Source of the DNA: Mesostigma viride
Taxonomy: Eukaryota > Streptophyta > Mesostigmatophyceae > Mesostigmatales > Mesostigmataceae
Reading direction: 5' to 3'
Assembly (NCBI GenBank): GCA_009746045.1
Contig: RPFO01000236.1
Coordinates: forward strand, 1-27,249
DNA length: 27,249 nt
The number at the start of each line of letters is the position of its first letter. Positions within the stretch are counted from its first letter, which is position 1. Below the pieces are notes generated by a model. The model had not been told where the DNA came from. It was given only the letters and a program-made list of their open reading frames with translations, and searched no databases. Below, one piece after another: positions 11,005-19,112 of this stretch. The translations under genes and the position numbers were made by a program.

Positions 11005-12353
11005 GCATGCCGGCAATTGCGTGCATGGTGTGTGTACGTGTGTGTGCAGCCGCCCCTTGCGTGCGCGGTGTGTGTACGTGTGTGTGCACTCGCCCCTTGC
11101 GTGCGCGGTGGATGTACATGTGTGTGCAGCCGCCCCTTGCGTGTGCGGTGGATGTACATGTGTGTGCAGCCGCCCCGTGCGTGCATGGTGTGTGTACGTG
11201 TGTGTGCAGCAGCCCCTTGCGTGCGCGGTGTATGTACGTTTCTGTGCATGCCGGCCCTTGCGTGCATGGTGTATGTACATGTGCTTGCACTGGCCCCTTG
11301 CGTGCGCGGTGTATGTACGTGTGTGTGCAGCCCCCCTTGCGTGCGCGGTGTATGTACGTGTGTGCGCACTCGCCCCAAGCGTGCGCGGTGTATGTACGTG
11401 TGTGTGCAGCCGCCCCAAGCGTGCGCGGTGTGTGTACATGTGAGTGCAGCTGCCCCAAGCGTGCGCGGTGTGTGTACATGTGTGTGCAGTTGCCCCTTGC
11501 GTGCGCGGTGGATGTACGTGTGTGTGCATGCCGGCAATTGCGTGCATGGTGTGTGTACGTGTGTGTGCAGCCGCCCCTTGCGTGCGCGGTGTGTGTACGT
11601 GTGTGTGCACTCGCCCCTTGCGTGCGCGGTGTGTGTACAGGTGTGTGCAGCCGCCCCTTGCGTGCATGGTGTATGTACATGTGTGTGCAGCCGCCCCTTG
11701 CGTGCGCGGTGGATGTACATGTGTGTGCAGCCGAACCTTGCGTGCATGGTGTGTGTACCTGTGCGTGAAGTCGCTCCTTGCGTGCATGGTGTGTGTACGT
11801 GTGTGTGCAGCCACCCCTTTCGTGCGCGGTGTATGTACATGTGAGTGCCGTCGCCCCAAGCGTGCATTTTGTGTGTAAGTGTGTGTGCAGCAGCCCCTTG
11901 CGTGCGCGGTGTATGTACGTGTGTGTGCAGCCGCCCCGTGGTTGCGCGGTGGATGTACATGTGAGTGGAGCCGGTCCTTGCGTGCGCGGTGTATTTACGT
12001 GTGTGTGCAGCCGCCCCAAGCGTGCGCGGTGTGTGTACGTGTGTGTGCAGTTGCCCCTTGCGTGCGCGGTGTGTGTACATGTGTGTGCAGTTGCCCCTTG
12101 CGTGCGCGGTGGATGTACGTGTGTGTGCAGCCGCCCCTTGCGTGCGCGGTGTATTTACGTGTGTGTGCAGCCGCCCCAAGCGTGCGCGGTGTGTGTACGT
12201 GTGTGTGCAGTTGCCCCTTGCGTGCGCGGTGTGTGTACATGTGTGTGCAGTTGCCCCTTGCGTGCGCGGTGTATGTACATGTGTGTGCAGTTGCCCCTTG
12301 CGTGCGCGGTGTATGTACGTGTGTGTGCAGCCGCCCCTTGCGTGCGCGGTGTA

Positions 12354-12358
12354 GGTAC
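12354..12358. other. Target-site duplication, left copy (GGTAC)
   Basis: GGTAC immediately precedes the insertion and recurs directly after it at 13240–13244. With the insertion and one GGTAC removed, the array reads GTGTAGGTACGTGTG, a unit found intact many times. It therefore behaves as a true 5-bp target-site duplication. Confidence 0.85.
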
Positions 12359-12564
12359 AGTTACGTTAAATAGTGCCGGAACCTTTTGCCGCCTGAGGCA
12401 AATCGGTCCGTAACACTATTTTGCCCGGAATAACCACTTCCGAGCACCCAAGTTAATTCGGCCGAATTAACTTGGGTGCTCGGAAGTGGTTATTCCGGGC
12501 AAAATAGTGTTACGGACCGATTTGCCTCAGGCGGCAAAAGGTTCCGGCACTATTTAACGTAACT
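12359..12564. repeat. Perfect palindrome P1 (2 × 103 bp, no spacer)
   Basis: The arms meet at 12461/12462 in the centre AATTCGGCCGAATT. Each arm also contains a small hairpin of its own, TTTGCC and GGCAAA at 12385–12402 with a 6-base loop. Extruded, this would form a long cruciform. No mismatch was found between the arms. Confidence 0.95.
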
Positions 12565-12695
12565 AAAACCTGGCCTCGTGGAGGGGGACGAAGAGCCCGA
12601 GACATCCGCCTAGGCCGCTGAGCACGCACCACTAAATGCGCCGGAGCTGCCTCAGTGAGGATTCGAACCCCTGACCTCCAAGGTGCACAGGTTTT
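12565..12695. repeat. Spacer A of the insertion
   Basis: 131 bp running from AAAACCTGGCC to GCACAGGTTTT, so it carries an 8-bp inverted end AAAACCTG of its own next to the long arms. It contains the reverse complement of a tRNA B box (GGATTCGAACC). Its reverse complement is spacer A'. Confidence 0.9.
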
Positions 12696-12737
12696 AGTTA
12701 CGTTAAATAGTGCCGGAACCTTTTGCCGCCTGAGGCA
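12648..12737 (-). other. tRNA-like sequence, minus-strand copy
   Basis: Mirror image of the tRNA-like sequence at 12861–12950, read on the minus strand from the left arm of P2 into spacer A. It is entered separately because both copies could in principle be transcribed, convergently toward the outside of the element. Confidence 0.4.
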
Positions 12738-12902
12738 AATCGGTCCGTAACACTATTTTGCCCGGAATAACCACTTCCGAGCACCCAAGTTAATTCGGCC
12801 GAATTAACTTGGGTGCTCGGAAGTGGTTATTCCGGGCAAAAATAGTGTTACGGACCGATTTGCCTCAGGCGGCAAAAGGTTCCGGCACTATTTAACGTAA
12901 CT
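12696..12902. repeat. Near-perfect palindrome P2 (207 bp), centre of the element
   Basis: Same sequence as P1 and P3 except for one extra A in the run at 12838–12842 of the right arm. Its centre, 12798/12799, is also the centre of symmetry of the whole 881-bp insertion. Confidence 0.95.
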
Positions 12903-12950
12903 AAAACCTGTGCACCTTGGAGGTCAGGGGTTCGAATCCTCACTGAGGCA
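12861..12950 (+). other. tRNA-like sequence across the P2/spacer A' junction
   Basis: A 90-nt stretch opens with TGCCTCAG and closes with CTGAGGCA, which pair over 8 bp like an acceptor stem. GGTTCGAATCC, a perfect B box and T-arm core, sits at the expected distance from the 3' end. A variable-arm-like hairpin (ACCT-TGG-AGGT) lies before it, and a GG-containing loop bounded by CGG and CCG sits where the D arm would be. The length fits a class II tRNA. Against it: no proper anticodon stem (only GCAC/GTGC enclosing 21 nt), a weak A box, and mismatches in the T stem. The 5' part belongs to the palindrome and the 3' part to the spacer. It may be a decayed tRNA from which the element was built, or a tRNA-like Pol III promoter. 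Confidence 0.45.
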
Positions 12951-13033
12951 GCTCCGGCGCATTTAGTGGTGCGTGCTCAGCGGCCTAGGCGGATGTCTCG
13001 GGCTCTTCGTCCCCCCTCCACGAGGCCAGGTTT
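12903..13033. repeat. Spacer A' of the insertion (reverse complement of A)
   Basis: 131 bp, the reverse complement of 12565–12695 with one extra C in its C-run and one T fewer at its right end. It carries the forward B box GGTTCGAATCC. A second stretch resembling an arginine-type tRNA D arm (GCGGCCTAGGCGGATG) lies downstream, but I cannot fold a complete tRNA from it. Confidence 0.9.
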
Positions 13034-13239
13034 AGTTACGTTAAATAGTGCCGGAACCTTTTGCCGCCTGAGGCAAATCGGTCCGTAACACTATTTTGCC
13101 CGGAATAACCACTTCCGAGCACCCAAGTTAATTCGGCCGAATTAACTTGGGTGCTCGGAAGTGGTTATTCCGGGCAAAATAGTGTTACGGACCGATTTGC
13201 CTCAGGCGGCAAAAGGTTCCGGCACTATTTAACGTAACT
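13034..13239. repeat. Perfect palindrome P3 (2 × 103 bp, no spacer)
   Basis: Identical to P1, with its centre at 13136/13137. Because P1 and P3 are palindromes they are at once direct and inverted terminal repeats of the insertion. Confidence 0.95.
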
Positions 13240-13244
13240 GGTAC
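13240..13244. other. Target-site duplication, right copy (GGTAC)
   Basis: Direct repeat of 12354–12358, after which the 40-bp unit resumes in phase as GTGTGTGTGCAG. Confidence 0.85.
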
Positions 13245-13562
13245 GTGTGTGTGCAGCCGCCCCAAGCGTGCGCGGTGTGTGTACATGTGTGTGCAGTTGC
13301 CCCTTGCGTGCGCGGTGTGTGTACGTGTGTGTGCAGCCGCCCCTTGCGTGCGCGGTGGATGTACGTGTGTGTGCAGTTGCCCCTTGCGTGCGCGGTGGAT
13401 GTACGTGTGTGTGCAGCCGCCCCTTGCGTGCGCGGTGTGTGTACATGTGAGTGCAGCTGCCCCAAGCGTGCGCGGTGTGTGTACATGTGTGTGCAGTTGC
13501 CCCTTGCGTGCGCGGTGGATGTACGTGTGTGTGCAGCCGCCCCTTGCGTGCGCGGTGTATGT

Positions 13563-14017
13563 ACGTGCGTGTGCAGCCGCCCCTTGCGTGCGCGGTGTAT
13601 GTACATGTGTGTGCATCCTTGTCCTTGCGTGCGCGGTGTATGTACATGTGTTTGCACTCGCCCCTTGCGTGCGCGGTGGATGTACATGTGTGTGCAGCCG
13701 CCCCTTGCGTGCATGGTTTATGTACATGTGTGTGCAGTCGCCGGCCCCGTGCGTGCGCAGTGGATGTACGTGTGTGTGCAGCCGCCCCGTGCGTGCATGG
13801 TGTGTGTACGTGTGTGTGCAGCAGCCCCTTGCGTGCGCGGTGTATGTACGTTTCTGTGCATGCCGGCCCTTGCGTGCATGGTGTATGTACATGTGCTTGC
13901 ACTGGCCCCTTGCGTGCGCGGTGTATGTACGTGTGTGTGCAGCCCCCCTTGCGTGCGCGGTGTATGTACGTGTGTGCGCACTCGCCCCTTGCGTGCGCGG
14001 TGTATGTACGTGTGTGT
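13563..14017. repeat. Higher-order block H1, copy 3
   Basis: Matches 10550–11004 and 17575–18029 in variant order and length. It lies in copy A of the 2.8-kb duplication, shortly after the insertion. Confidence 0.85.
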
Positions 14018-15535
14018 GCATGCCGGCAATTGCGTGCATGGTGTGTGTACGTGTGTGTGCAGCCGCCCCTTGCGTGCGCGGTGTGTGTACGTGTGTGTGC
14101 ACTCGCCCCTTGCGTGCGCGGTGGATGTACATGTGTGTGCAGCCGCCCCTTGCGTGCATGGTGTATGTCCATGTGTGGGCAGTTGCCCCTTGCGTGCGCG
14201 GCGTATGTACATGTTTTTGCACTCGCCCCTTGCGTGCATGGTGTATGTATGTGTGTGTGCAGCCGCCCCTTGCGTGCGCGGTGGATGTACGTGTGTGTGC
14301 AGCCACCCCTTTCGTGCGCGGTGTATGTACATGTGAGTGCCGTCGCCCCAAGCGTGCATTTTGTGTGTAAGTGTGTGTGCAGCAGCCCCTTGCGTGCGCG
14401 GTGTATGTACGTGTGTGTGCAGCCGCCCCGTGGTTGCGCGGTGGATGTACATGTGAGTGGAGCCGGTCCTTGCGTGCGCGGTGTATGTACGTGTGTGTGC
14501 AGCCGCCCCTTGCGTGCGCGGTGTAGGTACGTATGTGTGCAGCCGCCCCTTGCGTGCGCGGTGTATGTACGTGTGTGTGCAGCCGCTCCAAGCGTGCGCG
14601 GTGTGTGTACATGTGAGTGCAGCTGCCCCAAGCGTGCGCGGTGTGTGTACATGTGTGTGCAGTTGCCCCTTGCGTGCGCGGTGGATGTACGTGTGTGTGC
14701 ATGCCGGCAATTGCGTGCATGGTGTGTGTACGTGTGTGTGCAGCCGCCCCTTGCGTGCGCGGTGTGTGTACATGTGAGTGCCGTCGCCCCAAGCGTGCAT
14801 TTTGTGTGTAAGTGTGTGTGCAGCCGCCCCTTGCGTGCGCGGTGTAGGTACGTGTGTGTGCAGCGCCCCAAGCGTGCGCGGTGTATGTACGTGTGTGTGC
14901 AGCCGCCCCAAGCGTGCGCGGTGTGTGTACATGTGAGTGCAGCTGCCCCAAGCGTGCGCGGTGTGTGTACATGTGTGTGCAGTTGCCCCTTGCGTGCGCG
15001 GTGGATGTACGTGTGTGTGCATGCCGGCAATTGCGTGCATGGTGTGTGTACGTGTGTGTGCAGCCGCCCCTTGCGTGCGCGGTGTGTGTACGTGTGTGTG
15101 CAGCCGCCCCTTGCGTGCATGGTGTATGTCCATGTGAGTGCCGTTGCCCCTTGCGTGCGCGGTGGATGTACGTGTGTGTGCAGCCACCCCTTTCGTGCGC
15201 GGTGTATGTACATGTGAGTGCCGTCGCCCCAAGCGTGCATTTTGTGTGTAAGTGTGTGTGCAGCCGCCCCTTGCGTGCGCGGTGTAGGTACGTGTGTGTG
15301 CAGCCGCCCCAAGCGTGCGCGGTGTATGTACGTGTGTGTGCAGCCGCCCCAAGCGTGCGCGGTGTGTGTACATGTGAGTGCAGCTGCCCCAAGCGTGCGC
15401 GGTGTGTGTACATGTGTGTGCAGTTGCCCCTTGCGTGCGCGGTGGATGTACGTGTGTGTGCATGCCGGCAATTGCGTGCATGGTGTGTGTACGTGTGTGT
15501 GCAGCCGCCCCTTGCGTGCGCGGTGTGTGTACGTG

Positions 15536-15905
15536 TGTGTGCAGCCGCCCCTTGCGTGCATGGTGTATGTCCATGTGAGTGCCGTTGCCCCTTGCGTGCG
15601 CGGTGTATGTACGTGTGTGTGCAGCCGTCCCTTAATTGCGTGCGCGGTGGATGTACATGTGCGGGCAGTTGCCCCTTGCGTGCGCGGTGTATGTACGTGT
15701 GTGTGCAGCCGTCCCTTGCGTGCGCGGTGTATGTACGTGTGTGTGCAGCCGCCCCTTGCGTGCATGGTGAGTGTAAGTGTGTGTGCAGCAGCCCCTTGCG
15801 TGCGCAGTGTATGTACGTGTGTGTGCAGCCGCCCCTTGCGTGCGCGGTGTGTGTATACTGTGTGTGCATGCCGGCCCTTGCGTGCATGGTGTGTGTACGT
15901 GTGTG
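15536..15905. repeat. Higher-order block H2, copy 2
   Basis: Collinear with 4752–5121. Directly after it comes CCGCCCAAGAGTATG (15911), which also occurs at 4648 but at a different offset (11,263 bp). The old order was therefore rearranged as well as copied. Confidence 0.8.
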
Positions 15906-16282
15906 TGCAGCCGCCCAAGAGTATGTACATGTGAGTGCCGTCGCCCCTAATTGCGTGCATTGTGTGTGTAAGTGTGTGTGCAGCAGCCCCTTGCGTGCGC
16001 GGTGTATGTACGTGTGTGTGCAGCCGGCAATTGCGTGCATGGTGTGTGTACGTGTGTGTGCAGCCGCCCCTTGCGTGCGCGGTGTGTGTACGTGTGTGTG
16101 CAGCCGCCCCTTGCGTGCATGGTGTATGTCCATGTGAGTGCCGTTGCCCCTTGCGTGCGCGGTGTATGTACGTGTGTGTGCAGCCGTCCCTTAATTGCGT
16201 GCGCGGTGGATGTACATGTGCGGGCAGTTGCCCCTTGCGTGCGCGGTGTATGTACGTGTGTGTGCAGCCGTCCCTTGCGTGC

Positions 16283-19112
16283 GCGGTGTATGTACGTGTG
16301 TGTGCAGCCGCCCCAAGCGTGCGCGGTGTGTGTACATGTGAGTGCAGCTGCCCCAAGCGTGCGCGGTGTGTGTACATGTGTGTGCAGTTGCCCCTTGCGT
16401 GCGCGGTGGATGTACGTGTGTGTGCATGCCGGCAATTGCGTGCATGGTGTGTGTACGTGTGTGTGCAGCCGCCCCTTGCGTGCGCGGTGTGTGTACGTGT
16501 GTGTGCACTCGCCCCTTGCGTGCGCGGTGTGTGTACAGGTGTGTGCAGCCGCCCCTTGCGTGCATGGTGTATGTACATGTGTGTGCAGCCGCCCCTTGCG
16601 TGCGCGGTGGATGTACATGTGTGTGCAGCCGAACCTTGCGTGCATGGTGTGTGTACCTGTGCGTGAAGTCGCTCCTTGCGTGCATGGTGTGTGTACGTGT
16701 GTGTGCAGCCACCCCTTTCGTGCGCGGTGTATGTACATGTGAGTGCCGTCGCCCCAAGCGTGCATTTTGTGTGTAAGTGTGTGTGCAGCAGCCCCTTGCG
16801 TGCGCGGTGTATGTACGTGTGTGTGCAGCCGCCCCGTGGTTGCGCGGTGGATGTACATGTGAGTGGAGCCGGTCCTTGCGTGCGCGGTGTATTTACGTGT
16901 GTGTGCAGCCGCCCCAAGCGTGCGCGGTGTGTGTACGTGTGTGTGCAGTTGCCCCTTGCGTGCGCGGTGTGTGTACATGTGTGTGCAGTTGCCCCTTGCG
17001 TGCGCGGTGGATGTACGTGTGTGTGCAGCCGCCCCTTGCGTGCGCGGTGTATTTACGTGTGTGTGCAGCCGCCCCAAGCGTGCGCGGTGTGTGTACGTGT
17101 GTGTGCAGTTGCCCCTTGCGTGCGCGGTGTGTGTACATGTGTGTGCAGTTGCCCCTTGCGTGCGCGGTGTATGTACATGTGTGTGCAGTTGCCCCTTGCG
17201 TGCGCGGTGTATGTACGTGTGTGTGCAGCCGCCCCTTGCGTGCGCGGTGTAGGTACGTGTGTGTGCAGCCGCCCCAAGCGTGCGCGGTGTGTGTACATGT
17301 GTGTGCAGTTGCCCCTTGCGTGCGCGGTGTGTGTACGTGTGTGTGCAGCCGCCCCTTGCGTGCGCGGTGGATGTACGTGTGTGTGCAGTTGCCCCTTGCG
17401 TGCGCGGTGGATGTACGTGTGTGTGCAGCCGCCCCTTGCGTGCGCGGTGTGTGTACATGTGAGTGCAGCTGCCCCAAGCGTGCGCGGTGTGTGTACATGT
17501 GTGTGCAGTTGCCCCTTGCGTGCGCGGTGGATGTACGTGTGTGTGCAGCCGCCCCTTGCGTGCGCGGTGTATGTACGTGCGTGTGCAGCCGCCCCTTGCG
17601 TGCGCGGTGTATGTACATGTGTGTGCATCCTTGTCCTTGCGTGCGCGGTGTATGTACATGTGTTTGCACTCGCCCCTTGCGTGCGCGGTGGATGTACATG
17701 TGTGTGCAGCCGCCCCTTGCGTGCATGGTTTATGTACATGTGTGTGCAGTCGCCGGCCCCGTGCGTGCGCAGTGGATGTACGTGTGTGTGCAGCCGCCCC
17801 GTGCGTGCATGGTGTGTGTACGTGTGTGTGCAGCAGCCCCTTGCGTGCGCGGTGTATGTACGTTTCTGTGCATGCCGGCCCTTGCGTGCATGGTGTATGT
17901 ACATGTGCTTGCACTGGCCCCTTGCGTGCGCGGTGTATGTACGTGTGTGTGCAGCCCCCCTTGCGTGCGCGGTGTATGTACGTGTGTGCGCACTCGCCCC
18001 TTGCGTGCGCGGTGTATGTACGTGTGTGTGCATGCCGGCAATTGCGTGCATGGTGTGTGTACGTGTGTGTGCAGCCGCCCCTTGCGTGCGCGGTGTGTGT
18101 ACGTGTGTGTGCACTCGCCCCTTGCGTGCGCGGTGGATGTACATGTGTGTGCAGCCGCCCCTTGCGTGCATGGTGTATGTCCATGTGTGGGCAGTTGCCC
18201 CTTGCGTGCGCGGCGTATGTACATGTTTTTGCACTCGCCCCTTGCGTGCATGGTGTATGTATGTGTGTGTGCAGCCGCCCCTTGCGTGCGCGGTGGATGT
18301 ACGTGTGTGTGCAGCCACCCCTTTCGTGCGCGGTGTATGTACATGTGAGTGCCGTCGCCCCAAGCGTGCATTTTGTGTGTAAGTGTGTGTGCAGCAGCCC
18401 CTTGCGTGCGCGGTGTATGTACGTGTGTGTGCAGCCGCCCCGTGGTTGCGCGGTGGATGTACATGTGAGTGGAGCCGGTCCTTGCGTGCGCGGTGTATGT
18501 ACGTGTGTGTGCAGCCGCCCCTTGCGTGCGCGGTGTAGGTACGTATGTGTGCAGCCGCCCCTTGCGTGCGCGGTGTATGTACGTGTGTGTGCAGCCGCTC
18601 CAAGCGTGCGCGGTGTGTGTACATGTGAGTGCAGCTGCCCCAAGCGTGCGCGGTGTGTGTACATGTGTGTGCAGTTGCCCCTTGCGTGCGCGGTGGATGT
18701 ACGTGTGTGTGCATGCCGGCAATTGCGTGCATGGTGTGTGTACGTGTGTGTGCAGCCGCCCCTTGCGTGCGCGGTGTGTGTACATGTGAGTGCCGTCGCC
18801 CCAAGCGTGCATTTTGTGTGTAAGTGTGTGTGCAGCCGCCCCTTGCGTGCGCGGTGTAGGTACGTGTGTGTGCAGCCGCCCCAAGCGTGCGCGGTGTATG
18901 TACGTGTGTGTGCAGCCGCCCCAAGCGTGCGCGGTGTGTGTACATGTGAGTGCAGCTGCCCCAAGCGTGCGCGGTGTGTGTACATGTGTGTGCAGTTGCC
19001 CCTTGCGTGCGCGGTGGATGTACGTGTGTGTGCATGCCGGCAATTGCGTGCATGGTGTGTGTACGTGTGTGTGCAGCCGCCCCTTGCGTGCGCGGTGTGT
19101 GTACGTGTGTGT
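16283..19112. repeat. 2.8-kb segmental duplication, copy B (empty site)
   Basis: Collinear with 11385–15100 minus the insertion. The position matching the insertion point is the intact GGTAC at 17252–17256. Near-identity over about 2.8 kb of fast-changing satellite points to a recent event. Confidence 0.8.
17575..18029. repeat. Higher-order block H1, copy 4
   Basis: Same block as 13563–14017 at an offset of 4,012 bp. It was copied as part of the 2.8-kb duplication, not independently. Confidence 0.85.

Larger units (their letters stand above)
2161..12358. repeat. 40-bp minisatellite array, left segment
   Basis: Head-to-tail units of about 40 bp. A typical unit has the first half GTGTATGTACGTGTGTGTGC and the second half AGCCGCCCCTTGCGTGCGCG. 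Common variants change GTGTATG to GTGTGTG, GTGGATG or GTGTAGG; ACGTG to ACATG; AGCCGCC to AGTTGCC or ACTCGCC; CTTGCG to CAAGCG; and GCGCGG to GCATGG. Units with GCATGCCGGC are one base longer, and those with CCTTAATTGCG are two longer. The variants fall in recurring order, so the array grew by duplicating blocks of many units. Purines and pyrimidines alternate through most of each unit. The top strand is rich in G and T. I see no promoter, splice structure or other sign of a gene. The reading frames crossing it are entered as rejected. Confidence 0.95.
12359..13239. mobile_element. Nested-palindrome insertion element (881 bp, non-coding)
   Basis: The order is palindrome P1 (206 bp), spacer A (131 bp), palindrome P2 (207 bp), spacer A' (131 bp, reverse complement of A), palindrome P3 (206 bp). 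The whole insertion is thus its own reverse complement, centred at 12798/12799. I found three single-base differences between the arms, all in homopolymers. The ends are AGTTACG and CGTAACT, with a 5-bp GGTAC duplication outside. No open frame of useful length lies within it, so it would depend on proteins made elsewhere. If each palindrome arm is X, the element is X, X'AX, X'A'X, X': one inverted dimer of a 337-bp unit with 103-bp inverted ends, plus an outer arm on each side. A 5-bp duplication fits several cut-and-paste transposon and integrase families, so it does not fix the class. A fold-back element or miniature inverted-repeat element is the most conservative name. Composition and sequence are wholly unlike the surrounding satellite. 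Confidence 0.85.
11385..15100. repeat. 2.8-kb segmental duplication, copy A (carries the insertion)
   Basis: Leaving out the 881-bp insertion and its 5-bp target repeat, this segment is collinear with 16283–19112. The offset is 4,898 bp before the insertion and 4,012 bp after it. The difference of 886 bp is exactly the insertion plus one target repeat. The only other difference I noticed is a missing C near 14863 (CAGCGCCCC instead of CAGCCGCCCC). The ends are placed where the unit variants stop matching and are good to about one unit. Confidence 0.8.

Noticed and set aside
12950-13033. A circularly permuted tRNA, with the 3' half at 12903–12950 and the 5' half further downstream in spacer A'
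   Set aside because: GTGCTCAGCGGCCTAGGCGG downstream resembles a D arm, but no 5' acceptor strand matching CTGAGGCA and no anticodon stem could be found there. The acceptor match lies upstream in the palindrome instead.
12359-13239. LTR retrotransposon or TRIM, with P1 and P3 as long terminal repeats and a 5-bp target duplication
   Set aside because: The terminal repeats are themselves palindromes, do not start TG and end CA, and a third identical copy lies in the middle. TGGCCTCGTGG after P1 resembles a primer-binding site only loosely, and no coding or polypurine tract is present.
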